Shown here in pieces: positions 11,497 through 22,814 of a stretch of DNA of 64,000 bases. The notes under the pieces were generated by a model. It saw nothing but the letters and a program-made list of their open reading frames with translations. It was not told the origin of the DNA and made no database searches. The position numbers and the translations under genes are program-made. The stretch comes from Saxidomus purpurata (Eukaryota; Mollusca; Bivalvia; Venerida; Veneridae), in NCBI GenBank assembly GCA_022818135.1, contig JAFMSR010000019.1:2313461-2377460 (forward strand), read 5' to 3'. The number at the start of each line of letters is the position of its first letter. Position 1 is the stretch's first letter.

Positions 11497-13262
11497 CTTT
11501 CGTACAAGTTGCACCAGTCGTCCAGAGACCATTAGCTTGGCAGCTGACAGTTTTAGATCCTTCAAGTCTATACCCTTCATTACATCTCACAGAAAAAGTT
11601 CTATTGTACGTTGTATTTATCAGGCCTGCTATTTTTGCATTTGCAATATTTTTTGGCATACCACAGTCGATCGCCTTGCAAATTGGTCTTCCAGACCAAC
11701 TTTTGTCAAACTGACAAATAATCGTTTTGTTACCATGTATTTCAAAACCTTCGGTACAAGTTACCACAATTTTGGTTCCTACTACTGGATCTTCTTCCTT
11801 AGACTCTAATAACATATTGTTTGTTAACACGAAATCAACACATTTCTTTGGCACACAGTTTGGAACTGAACTCCATTTTCCCGATGACAAACACGTGATC
11901 AAATTTGATCCGATTAAATGACTCCTTTCGTCACATTCTATTTCAACAACATCTCCATAACTAGACCCGGTTGTGTTGACGACTTTACCATTTTTGACAT
12001 GTGTCTGTTCAAGGCAGTGTTTGCTTTCTGGTCTTGTATCTCCTCCTAAGGTATTGCCAATGAAAGTATAATCAAACATATTAGTTTCCAAAGGTTGATT
12101 CAGCTTTTGAAAATATTTAAAACTTTTCTAAGGCCAAGTACTTGGAAACTTATATCGACATGTTTAAAAGCCGAATATTATAGATTGTATGAATTTTGGT
12201 AGAACGTCTGGGTGCGTTCGCCAGATTTAAGTTTACCGAATATGTTCCCCCTCTGAGGGTGACAATTTGCTTTAATCCATTGCTTTCTTCTTTCTTTCCG
12301 TCCGTCCGTCCGTCCGTCCCTCCGTCCACCTTTAGTTTGCACCATGCTTGTTTTAAATTAAAAGCTCAAACGAAACATAGATATTAAGTGTACTTGTGAA
12401 TATAATAGTTTAGGTTCATTACATTAAAGGTCTTTTTATCCAAAACCCCTGGACGGATTTTGATAAAACATCAAAGCAAGCATCAATATATTTTTTTTTT
12501 GTTGATATGATAATCGGCGTCAATATTTCTGGTCTAGGACACAGAACGCTGTGGATAAAAATGTCATCCGGGCTTCATCTCTTAAAACCCATGCTAGAGT
12601 TTTATAAAACTACTTTAACAGTGGAAATATCAGTATGAATATTTGTTGTGCGCGTTACAACTTTGGGTCACTATGTCAAAGGGCAATATCACAAGATATT
12701 GAGAATCTTGTCAGGGCTCCATATGAGAAAAACTTTAGCTGGATGTTGATATTAACTTCTCAGACAGAAATCTTTCTGTACATACTATAACTTCGAGTCA
12801 GTACTCAAAGCTCAAGATCAAAGGGTCTTGTTTATAGAATTTTTCTAAAGGCGTTTTCTTCCATAAACCCCTCTTTAAAATATGTTAAAATGTTACAGGA
12901 AACATCAGTTTTCTTGTTTGCTCATTCAGGTCGATTGATCTTTTCGTAGTTACTGTCTTTTAAATTTTACACGTATATACCACATAGAACTTGATCGGGT
13001 GTGTCTTTGAAATCTCTTGCCGCATTTTGATGAAACTTGACACGACAAATCATTTCAATCTCAGTTGTGCATATCATCGGCGCGTTCCGGTCAGTTGATC
13101 TTTTACGGAGTTATTGTACACAGATGGAGATTTCATATGATTTGGTAAAAAACGACCTCCTATCATGAGTTTCCGTTTACTTAATGTAACACTATACTAC
13201 TAATTGTTTGTTTTACGTAGTCATTCAATATGTTGTTTAATGTACTTGTAACAGCGTCATCG
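11272..13262. repeat. Tandemly duplicated 2 kb CCP-exon unit, copy 1
   Basis: The unit starts near 'tgcctaatttgttaccatga' (11,277) and ends near 13,262, where the same start phrase recurs and the second copy (13,262-16,260, less a 1 kb insertion) begins. Both copies contain one tri-CCP exon, the 'gtctgggtgcgttcgccaga' dispersed repeat with a (tccg)n run at 12,296-12,328 in this copy, and the 'gagtttccgtttacttaatg' segment. This is the footprint of a simple tandem duplication of an exon with its flanks. Confidence 0.75.
11497..12045 (-). CDS. Gene A, second tri-CCP (sushi) exon
   Basis: 549-nt exon with three consecutive complement control protein modules in one exon. CCP1 runs from HCLEQTHVKNGK to KWSSVPNC, CCP2 from KKCVDFVLTN to SWSGRPIC, CCP3 from IDCGMPKNIA to LWTTGATC; each has the four cysteines and the late tryptophan of the fold. 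The donor is clear (ACGAAAG|gtaagc, GT at 11,496-11,495, phase 1). The acceptor is less certain: I chose accttag|GAGGAG (AG at 12,047-12,046) because it is the one in phase 1 and the paralogous exon has an AG at the same place. CCP modules act as protein-binding stalks in complement regulators and adhesion proteins. Here they would sit outside the cell between membrane and FReD domain. NxT/S sites (for example NTT, NRT) suggest glycosylation. Confidence 0.8.
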
Positions 13263-13324
13263 TTTGCAGATCTAATGCCTAATTTGTTACCATGACCATC
13301 GATGTATATAAAACATGTAATAAA

Positions 13325-14339
13325 CACTGGCACTAGAGCACTAGACTGCCCTGTAATCTTAACAAAAATATACCCCAAAATATACATAAATAACACCCAA
13401 TCATGAAAAAAAAGGTAAAAAGTCATTTTCTGACAAACCCCCGTATACACTGTTCTATATTATTCACATGGTGTTGAACGTTTTCGACAGGGGGTCCGGT
13501 CCCCGTTCTTTTTGTACTATTCAAGCAAGCAATTAAAGATCAACAGCGGTCGCGTTTAACAGGCAATATATTTATCTACCAAACTGGTAAGTAACACTTT
13601 TTAAAAAGCTACCGTTTCTATAAAATTCTTCTAGAATATTGAGCTATTTCGCTCTCTCCATTTTCTTGATATTTTCTGTCACTGCTGACTTCCGGTTCAA
13701 CTCAAATGACCTTTCAAACACGTCATACGGTTATGCACAGAAGTGATACTTTGCGCTGCTTACGTAACGTTTTACAAATTGTTTTTACAGTAAATAAATT
13801 TCCTGTACCTACTTGTCCACAAGTTAACAGGTTACGGCCGCTTACAGCGGCATTTAGCATTGTTTACATACGAAATACACTAGTTTGACACAGTGCGCGA
13901 AATATAACGCGGAATATTTTCAACCAATGAAAACGAATTGTTACAAAATTGAAAGGTGAACCGGAAGTCGGCAGTGACAGAAAAAAACACCAGGAAAACG
14001 GAGTAAGCGAAATAGCGCAATATTCTTGAAGAATTTTATAGAAACAGTAGCTTTTTAAAATGTGTTACTTACCAGTTTGGTAGATAAATATATTGCCTGT
14101 TAAACGCGACCGCTGTTGATCTTTAATTGCTTGCTTGAATAATACAAAAAGAGCGGCGACCGGACCCCCTGTCGAAAACGTTCAACACCATGTGAATAAT
14201 ATAGAACAGTGTATACGGGGGTTTGTCAGAAAATGACTTTTTACTTCTTCTTTCTTTTTCATGATAGGGTGTTATTTAGGTATATTTTAGGGTATTTTTT
14301 GTTAAAATTACAGGGCAGTCTAGTACTCTGGTGCCAGTG
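13325..14339. mobile_element. Foldback transposon with about 380-bp inverted arms and 8-bp target duplication
   Basis: Two inverted arms (about 13,325-13,700 and 13,960-14,339) flank a 260-bp centre. The outer ends read CACTGGCAC...AGACTGCCCTG on both strands. The element is bounded by the direct 8-mer gtaataaa at 13,317-13,324 and 14,340-14,347; the unoccupied site with a single gtaataaa is visible at about 11,317 and 28,556 in the paralogous DNA. An 8-bp duplication fits hAT- or P-type transposases; no transposase is encoded, so it is non-autonomous. It sits in the intron between the two CCP exons of gene A. Confidence 0.85.
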
Positions 14340-14515
14340 GTAATAAAGTGCTTAAAAGCGTCATTGATAGCAGTTGGTATGCTATTTAACGAATACACAA
14401 CACGAATGATTAAAAGAACGGTATGGTAGTGACTTTTAGAGCTGGTCATATAAAGCTCAGATTAAGATCAAATATCCCATAGGACAGTGGAACTGAAGCA
14501 AATACGTAGGCTTAC

Positions 14516-15067
14516 CCTGTTTCTTACATGTTGCACCAGTCGTCCAGAGGCCATTAGCTTGGCAGCTGACAGTTTTAGATCCTTCAAGTCTATACCCATC
14601 AATACATCCTACAGAAAACGTTCTATTGTACGTTGTTTGAATCAGGCCTGTTATTTTTGCATTTGCAATATTTGTTGGCATACCACAGTCGATCGCCTTG
14701 CAAATTGGATTTCCAGACCAGCTTTCGTCAAACTGACAAACAATCGTTTTGTTACCATAAATTTCAAAACCTTCAGTACAAGTTACTACAATTTTGGTTC
14801 CCACTACTGAATCTTCGTTTTTAGACTCTAATAACATATTGTTTGTTAACACGAAATCAACACATTTCTTTGGCACACAGTTTGGAATTGAACTCCATTT
14901 TCCCGATGACAAACACATGATCAAATTTGATCCTATTAATTGACTCCTTTCGTCACATTCTATTTCAACAACATCTCCATACTTAGACCCGGTTGTGTTG
15001 ACGACTTTACCATTCTCGACATGTGTCTGTTCAAGGCAGTGTCCGCTCTTTTGTCTTGTATTTCCCG
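14516..15067 (-). CDS. Gene A, first tri-CCP (sushi) exon
   Basis: 552-nt exon, paralogue of 11,497-12,045 and about 90 percent alike in protein. It has three CCP modules: HCLEQTHVENGK to KWSSIPNC, KKCVDFVLTN to SWSGNPIC, and IDCGMPTNIA to LWTTGATC, all twelve cysteines present. Donor AAACAGG|gtaagc (GT at 14,515-14,514), phase 1. Acceptor placed at ataccaaag|CGGGAA (AG at 15,069-15,068), the phase-1 AG that aligns with the paralogue, though its pyrimidine tract is poor. Used together the two exons give six CCP modules; since each is phase 1-1, either could be skipped without a frameshift. Alternative use cannot be judged from DNA. Confidence 0.8.
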
Positions 15068-16388
15068 CTTTGGTATTGCCAATGAAAGTATAAGCAAACA
15101 TATTAGTTTTCAAAAGTTGATTCAGCCTTTGAAAATAGTTTAAACTTGTCAAGGGCCAAGTTCTTGGAAACTTATATCGACATGTTTAAAAGCTGAATAT
15201 TATAGATTATATCTACATGTTTAAATTTGGAATGTCGTATGAATTTTGGTAAAACGTCTGGGTGCGTTCGCCAGATTTAAATTTACAGAATGTGTTCCCC
15301 CTCTGAGGGTGAAAAATTTGTTTTGCCCCTTTGCTATTTTCTGTCCGTCTGTCCGTCAGTCCACCTTTAATGTGCACCATGCAGGTTTATAATTCAAATT
15401 CACAGAAAGCATAAATATTAAGTTTACTTGTGAATATTATAGATTAGGGTCATTACCCAAAAGGTCAAAATTAAATGGGCTTCATCATTCCAGATTTTTT
15501 CGTAAACCCCTGGATGGATTTTGATAAAACATCAAACCAAAAAAATATAATTTTTTATTGTGGATATTATAATTTGGGTGAATGTGTCTGTTCCAGGACA
15601 CGGAACGGTGTTAATAAAGATCTCATACGGGATTCCTCTCCTGCAACTCATGCTGGAGTTTTATAAAACTTAACTTAAGCATAGGTAATATGAGTATGAA
15701 GATAATTTGCGCGTATTACGACTTTGGGTCACTATGTTAAAAGTCAAGAACACAGTAACCTGTTAATGGAGACTCTTGTCAGAGCTTCATCTAAGACTAC
15801 CCTAGCTGGATGTTGATAATAACTTCTCAGACAACAACAATATGAAATGTTATTGTGTATAGTATACATGTAACTTAGAGTCAGTACTCAAAGCTCAAGA
15901 TCAGAGAGTCTTGTTAATAAAATTTCTTTTACGCGTTTCCTCTCATAAATCATTCGTTTAATTTCTATAAAATTTAATAGGAAATATCAGTTTAGAACTA
16001 CCGCGATTATCTCTGAAACCTCTTGCCATATTTTGATGAAACCATATACGAATAATCATTCCCAGTTGTGCATATCATCAATAAGTTCCAGTCAGTTGAT
16101 TTCTTACGGAGTTATTGTACATAGATGGAGGTGACGTATGTTTTGGTATCAAAAACGACCTTCTAGTTTGAGTTTCCGTTTACTTAATGTAACGTTATAG
16201 TAATAATTGTTGTTTTACGTAGTCTTTCAATACATTGTTTACATTTGTAACATAGCAGCAAAAGTGTTAATCCGACGGGTATATTTTTAAGAACTATGTT
16301 CCTTTCTGTCCTAAATGTTTTATATTTTACTTTTGTTCAACGAATGGTTTGACATCAATTTCTTTTAAACTGAAAAATAGTATCTTAC

Positions 16389-16746
16389 CTTCCGACTTAG
16401 AAAACACGAATAGATATACCATAACGAAAAGTGAAATAAGGAGTAAAATAGTCATTGCCACCAATAAACCAATACATATCCGCTTTGTAACAGATCGTGC
16501 AGTCTTGTTTCTAACGACTCTTTTGCACACTACTTTTGTGTTGTTTTCGTCATCTTTTGAATCTGTTGCATTAATGTATATTGGAGTGGCGTACATGGTA
16601 GGTTCCTCAAGCGAATCATATATTCCTGTAGTCGGAGGATCACGATCTCCAAGGTATTGGTATTCACTACGTCTAGATTCCAAATTAAACGCAACATTGT
16701 CATCCAGAACATTGTAAACTGCTATTTCGGAGCTAGTGTTTTCCAT
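16389..16746 (-). CDS. Gene A, exon 1: cytoplasmic tail and transmembrane segment
   Basis: First coding exon of gene A, 119 codons plus one base. I start at the ATG of MENTSSEIAV because the slightly longer frame begins with a non-ATG codon, and this ATG is shared by all three copies. The N-terminal 70 or so residues carry tyrosines in YNVL, EYQYL, YDSL and YATPIY. Next come basic residues (KRVVRNK, TKRIC) and a hydrophobic span of about 23 residues. With no signal peptide and positive charge before the span, the protein should be type II, with CCP and FReD parts outside. Donor GGAAG|gtaaga (GT at 16,388-16,387), phase 1, matches the CCP exon. The tyrosine motifs could dock SH2 proteins or endocytic adaptors; they do not meet strict ITIM or ITAM spacing. 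Confidence 0.75.
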
Positions 16747-16889
16747 GATTATCAACTGTTTAAAATGAACAATTTCACCAAGCCCATGAGAACTTTCGAT
16801 ATAATGATCACGTTTTTAGTTTTGATTTTTAAAAATTCCTTGTTTGAAGTACACACCACTTATATGAATGGCGACTCTGAGGAGCATTG

Positions 16890-18055
16890 ATTGTTTATAT
16901 ATCTGTTGTGGTTTACTTCTATTCTTCAGTTAAGAAGAAAAATAATCAGGAAGAAACGCAACACTATTATCGCGAAGTACTGTATTCAATAGTAAAATAA
17001 AGTATACCTTTTTAAGGAGAAGGCTGGGGATTGTTGCATTCCACGAAAGAGGTTACTTCTACTTAATTGATTAAATATGAAATTTCCTCATGTCCTACTA
17101 GCTAAACCATATCAAAACTTTGAAATCTTGGTTTAACCAGCCATCGGGATAATTAATTCAATGGATTTAGTTGTGTTACAAATGTAACTACTCATAAACA
17201 ATTGAAGCGGTCATGATCATCTTAAAGAAACAATTGTAATATAATTATTCACTTGTATTTTATTTCCTTAATATTGACATGGACCATCAAAAAGCTGTCT
17301 CAAAAACAAAAGTTTACGTAGGTTGACATTTGACTCTTTCTATTAAGCACTCTTTAGACACACTTAAAGTTATATTACATTTCAAAACGGTAATATTCAG
17401 GTATGGTCAAGAATGATGATTTAAACACAGTAGGTGCTATAAAAGCATGTAAGAAATACCGGTAGTTTGACTGATTTAATGTTTCTTATTTACAGATGAA
17501 AATTAGAGTATACATGATATAAGGGTAATATCAAGGGCGGAGTGTCAATTGCTTTAATAGAATGGTCAAAATTAGAGTCTCACAGATGCGTTAAAAGCAT
17601 GTAATATTAGGTCTACTGAGTTATTTCTCTTATTGACGGATAGTTATTTAAAGGGCATATTTTCAATTGTTTAAATAGGATGGTCAAAGTAAGGGCTTCT
17701 ACATATCAAATGAGAATAAAACTGCTATACAGCGGCATCTATTTTGATCAAATATTTGACAATGTTTATTTTTCTAGGAGTATTAATCAGTGAATAAAGT
17801 CTTTCCTAAACTTATGATGTACTTTTTGAAGGATAATATCACTTTAGTGCAGGAAGGGACAATTTTAGAAAACTGTATTTATCATGAACTGCCGTGACGA
17901 CGATCCGACCACCAAGGTATGAAATGTTTTGATATTGCGACGTCTGATATCTCAGTGTTATTATAGCACTGACCTGATATCACGTTTAAGGCCCCGCCCA
18001 CATAAGACGTTAAGTATATTTATATCAAATTAGATATAGGTTATAGTAATATGCA
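16890..18055. other. Region upstream of gene A, no gene seen
   Basis: AT-rich DNA expected to hold the promoter and any 5' untranslated exon of gene A. The part up to about 17,100 is similar to 559-900 and 33,917-34,260 upstream of the other genes; after that similarity fades. No coding sequence or clear core promoter could be called. Confidence 0.4.
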
Positions 18056-18189
18056 AACTAAAAATGATACAACACTTCATTAGCAAGGGAGATAATCAAA
18101 TGTGAAAGTTATTTAAAATCTAAACAGTTAATTAGCGAGGGAGACACACCGAATGTGAAAGTCTTTAAAAAGTTAAACAGCTCATTAGC

Positions 18190-18892
18190 AAGGGTAGATT
18201 TAGATAGATATATAGATTTATTTTAGTATATCACAGATGTACAAACATGGTTAAAACAAATATGATGCATACATATACAGATAATTAGATGTATACACAA
18301 GTTTATAAACCATGATATGCACATCAATACCAAGGATAACACAAAAAAGGGAAAAGTGATTCTCCCTTATTTCCATTGTGGTCCTTGACATTGATGGCAC
18401 ACCACGGAAAGGCACGATTATTTACTTCAAATGAATTAATGGCATCACATTTGTATAATATCACAGACCTATGTTATTACAACATCAATATATGGTTGAG
18501 ATCAAAGTATTGTATAACAAAAAAAAATCAGTTATATGAGCATCAATCAGTATTATGACACTAAAAGCACAGACTAGATTAAAAAGTAATATACCAAATA
18601 TACCTATTCAAGCATTAAACTTAAAAATGCAAGGAGATCGTTATGAATGATAAGACACTAAAACAAAAATACAAAGAGATCGTTAAGAATGATAAGACAT
18701 AATGTTAAAACTAGGACAAAAAATGAAGTTTGACGGCTTCCTTAAAATGCTTAAAAACTGTAATATTACGTATCAATTGTGGCAAGTTATTCCAAAGGAC
18801 ACACCCCTGATAAGCAAAAGACTTTTTACCAAATCCCTTCACCTTGGGAATACAAAAACAATCACTGTCATTAAAATTTAACCTGGATGGGT
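18190..18892 (-). mobile_element. 5'-truncated LINE 3' end
   Basis: On the minus strand the upstream part (18,711-18,902) encodes a conserved LINE-type C-terminus: LNFNDSDCFCIPKV, then GFGKKSFAYQGCVLWNNLP, then FKHFKEAVKLHFL. Many CR1/jockey-like LINEs end this way. A 500-bp untranslated tail follows, ending in a 'tatatatctatcta'-like repeat. It is a dead-on-arrival fragment inserted into the minisatellite. Confidence 0.65.
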
Positions 18893-19142
18893 GGGACAGC
18901 AAATGTGAGAGTTATTACAGTTCATTAGCTAAGGACAGCCAGGAAATGTGAGAGTTATCTAATATCTAACAGTTCATTAGCAATGGACAGTCAGGAAATT
19001 TGAGTTATTAAAAATCTAAACAGTTAATTAGCAAGGGAGAGACAGCAAATGTGAGAGTTATTTATAATGTAAACAGTTGATTAGCGAGGGAGACGTTATT
19101 CAAATTCTAAACAGTTCATTAGCGGAGAAGAGACAGCAAATG

Positions 19143-19275
19143 TGAAAAAAAAAAAAAAAAAAAATATCAAACAGGGAATGCCACGTACCAAAAACGCAGC
19201 CTCCCCAAAACGAACCCCACAGCACCCAGAAGTGCACACCACCAACACACACACACACGCACACACACACGACAC
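19143..19275 (-). mobile_element. Solitary tail of the reverse-transcriptase element found at 34,374
   Basis: A 20-base A run is followed by 'atatcaaacagggaatgcc', the same 80-bp block ending 'gtgcacaccaccaacacac', and a CA repeat, matching 34,383-34,520. Read on the minus strand this is the far 3' end of that element, so this is a very short 5'-truncated copy. Confidence 0.65.
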
Positions 19276-19871
19276 AAGTTCTTTAAAATCTAAACAACTC
19301 ATTAGAGAGGGAGGTAAAGCAAATTTGAGAAGTATTTCCCTAATTCAGAAAGAGTTCAATGCACAAAACATTGATGACAGGTTTCTCTCTGACGTGCACA
19401 TTAAAATCAGAGTTTCTTGAGATAAAACAAATGAGAATTTGTTTCAAACTGATCTTGCTTTTATATGCAAAATTCAGAGTTGTGCTGTGTAGGCATTTTA
19501 TATACATGTTACAAGGGTTTGTGGTTTTTGTTTCTTTTTCATTTCAGTGGGTGGGGTGTCTAATGAAAAAACATATTAGGGTACCAGGTGTTTATGCAAA
19601 TGTTTTAAACTGCATTACATCTGCCATAATACAAATACTCAACAGGCCATATGACATGTACCCCCAATTTGTAAACACCAGAAAGAAGTAACCACTCTTG
19701 CGCCAATACTAACCGTGCGGGTATCTGATACCCGAACTGTTAGTTGACGCACTAAAGTGTTTTGTAATTGAGCCCTTTCCCTTCACTTAATCATAGGTCT
19801 TATTTTCATTTAACCTTGAAATTCATGGCATGAACTCTGTGTAAACAATTTACCCATACCACTTTCGTTAA

Positions 19872-20040
19872 GAATAGTAAGTCGTCATGCTACAAACCGG
19901 TTTAAACAGCAGTTACCGATATAAGTTAAACACCAAGCTAAGGTACAAATCTGAGGTAATCATCTTTTAACGGCCAGTTATCTGAACTTATATCTGTAAC
20001 TGGTGTTTCAACCGGTTTGTAGCATGACGACTTACTATTC
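19872..20040. mobile_element. Palindromic MITE
   Basis: 169 bp with inverted arms of about 55 bp. The outer 31 bases, starting gaatagtaagtcgtcatgc, match perfectly on both strands, followed by a diverged inner part (agttaccgatataagtt against its partner). No target duplication is obvious and there is no coding sequence. Confidence 0.75.
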
Positions 20041-20214
20041 CTCGGACTTAACCTGAGGGAAAATATACGTCACTGCTTAAACAAGTTAGTAACATAGTAC
20101 CGGAACATAAAATTGAATGAGCAGATAGTATCAATGCCAATTTTATAAAATATTTATGATGATTTTTAAAATGCCATCATATAAACATGTAATTATTCAA
20201 TAATACGCTGGTCA

Positions 20215-20480
20215 CATTAACGCTACGAGCTCCGTACGATTAGGTTTTCTGTCGTACGAACATCATTTACTCTTGCGAGCATCGTTAGGATTTTTTTAAC
20301 TGATACAGGATTTGGGGACTCGACGAAAATGTTTCACCGAGCTCCCGAGTTCTCGTCGAGCTCGTAGAAATGTTCGAAATCGGGAACAGCTGGCAAGGGC
20401 CCTGTACGGGCACCGCAAGTGCCCTGGTAGAGCTCGTAGGCGCTCGCACGACTATCGCAGGGGAGACGCACGGTCAGCGT
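20215..20480. repeat. GC-richer segment, probably a dispersed repeat
   Basis: Base composition jumps compared with the flanks, and short phrases such as 'gagctcgtag' and 'gtcgtacga' recur in direct and inverted form. An open frame of about 90 codons crosses it, but its arginine-rich translation looks like repeat DNA. I do not recognise the family. Confidence 0.3.
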
Positions 20481-20926
20481 ACGATGTGTACTGTGTTTGT
20501 GTTTGTGTAGTAAGACTTTTAAATAATTTCCAGTTTTCTTTTGTGTTTTTGTGTCTTATTTCTTCTAATTTCTTTGTTTGAATATTATCGAGTTGAGACG
20601 TTTTACGCAAAAGTAGCTTTTTATATTCAGCTTCATATCGAGTAATGTTTTCAAATCAATGGACATTGTATAACTATCTTTGTCTTTAAAAGCATAGGTT
20701 GAAAGATGTACTGATTATTCGTTACGCTATACATAAAATCATAATACGTTCTTTTTACTTAACAAAATCCTTGAAGGCATACAAGATATGTTGTTTAGAT
20801 CAGAAAGTGCATACAAAGGGTTTCTTTGCACAGATAGAGTTCATGTATCTTAAACAAATTAAAAGTAAAGACAATCGGTATAATAATTTTTAGTCGAACA
20901 CTTATAATTTTTGTTGTACACACGAC

Positions 20927-22690
20927 ATGCATGTTTTAAACGGTCGTTTTAACGATTCTCAGGGTAATTTTACTTGCTTATCTTGGACTGGAGCTAGCGT
21001 GGTAGACTATATGATCGCATGTGAAGATCTTTTTAATCATATTAAATGTTTCAATGTTTTGGAAATGGATGAATCGCACCACTTCCCTAAAGCATGTAGA
21101 CAGCAGTTTAGTATTTACATGCACCATAAAACACACACATTGGCTTCAGAAAGTACATCCGGAACGGTATATCCAAAATTTAAATGGGATCACAATAAGT
21201 GTCAGACCTTTTTCATTGCTCTTGGCAGTCTTTTTGAATATCACAGAGATTCCATTCTCAATCTTATAAATACAGACATTAATAGGGCTGTTAGCAAATT
21301 AACTACGGTATATCAAGAGGCTGCATTACACATGCGAGTGTATTCTAGGTCGAACAATACTACAGTATTAATAACTCAACCTAAATGGTAGGATGAACAG
21401 TGCGATATATTAAAACTCACCAAATATAGGGCTTTGCGGCAGTTTAGAATATCTAATTATAATCAAGACCTTGATTATTATGAATGGAGGAAGAGACTTT
21501 TTAAAAATGCGGTAAATCAGAAATAAAACACGTTTCAAGATGGAGAACGCATGAGACTCGTTGACTGTTGTTAAATCATAAATGGAAAGTACTTAAGAAA
21601 TCCAGACCCAAACAGAGCGTTAATAATTTAACTATTTCAACGAATGAATGGTTCATTTATTTTAGTAGCTTGTTATTTGATGGGGTTGCAGAAGTTATTG
21701 TTATTAATGATGAATATCCCGGAGACCAATTTCTGAATTCTGAAACAGGTAAAAGCCCAGGTAATGACGGATTAAATGCTGAATTTTATAACAGCCGATG
21801 TAATAGCTCCTGTTTACTATGCACTTTATTTAATAAGGTATTCATAAGCGGGAGTCTCTCCACTTCGTGGCGCCAAAGTATAATTCCAATACATAAGTCA
21901 GGAGCCCTAAACGATCCAAGAAACTACAGAGGTATATCTGTAACTACCACATTGTACAAAATCTTTTCAAACATAATGAACTGGCGGTTATATTCTTGGT
22001 CAGAAAATTGATGAATCTCAAGCAGGTTTTAGACGTGGTTATTCTGCAATTGATAATGTGTTTAGTTTACAAACCATGTCTCAGAAATATTTATCTAGAC
22101 CTGGTGATCGTTTTACTGTCTGTATGTTGACTTCAGTGAAGCATGTGACAAGATCAACCATAAAAGACTTTTTGAAAGTCTGCAATCTATAGGTGTAAAC
22201 GGTAATTTCCTCATAATCTTTGCTCAAATGTATCAAACTTTACAATCATGTGTTAAAACATCAACGGGGAAATTAACGATTACTTCCCGTGTAACATTGG
22301 TACAAGACAAGGGGATATAAGTAGCCCTATGGTTTTGTCTTTATTCATTGACCAGTTACATGTATCCTCTTTATTGCGTGAAAAATGCAGTTCAGGTATC
22401 TTCATTGATAACTCGATACCAGACATATTATGTTTGATGTTTGCAGACGGCAAACTGCGCAGAAACTGTAGTCAAGCTACAACAACAACTCAATGTAATA
22501 GAACAATTTACTAACTCAACAGGGATGGAACTCAACCTCAGTAAAACGGAAATAATTGTTTTTAGAAATGGTGGACCCTGAAGATTTACTGAAAGATGGT
22601 TTTTTCGAGGCCAATTAGTTAGGGTTATCTGGAGATATAAATATTCGCCCGAAATAGAAACCATCCATATTAATTTTTGTAAAATTATTC
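20927..22690 (+). pseudogene. Decayed non-LTR retrotransposon (endonuclease and reverse transcriptase)
   Basis: The first part (20,927-21,391) is the C-terminal half of an APE-type endonuclease: LNGRFNDSQGNFTCLSWTGA, SVVDYMIACEDLF, and a degraded SDH-like motif (DESHHFPK). The reverse transcriptase follows from 21,568: GKSPGNDGLNAEFY, WRQSIIPIHKSG, NDPRNYRGISVTTTLYKI, then in another frame SQAGFRRGYSAIDNVF and later TGMELNLSKTEI. Frames change and stops interrupt, and the YADD catalytic box is not intact, so it is inactive. Fold and motif order suggest a CR1/L2-like clade; clade assignment is tentative. Lies between genes A and B. Confidence 0.8.
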
Positions 22691-22814
22691 AGTGAGTGTA
22701 TATTGTGTGGGATCACAACTATTTGATTTGATAAGATGTATCGTAAATATATGTTGTGTATTTTTGGCAGGAGGCCTTTGCTACATTTAAGAAACTTTTG
22801 ACTTTGGCTTGACT

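Larger units (their letters stand above)
18056..19340. repeat. Minisatellite interrupted by two retroelement tails
   Basis: Units of roughly 50-60 bp with the phrase 'cattagcaagggaga', 'caaatgtgagagttat' and 'aaaatctaaacag' occur at 18,060-18,188, 18,893-19,142 and 19,276-19,340. The gaps between blocks are filled by a LINE 3' end and by a CA-rich retroelement tail, annotated separately. The array was continuous before the two insertions. Confidence 0.7.

Noticed and set aside
20312..20581. Arginine-rich 89-codon protein
   Set aside because: Composition follows a GC-rich repeat segment and ends in low-complexity TG/TTC sequence; no motif.
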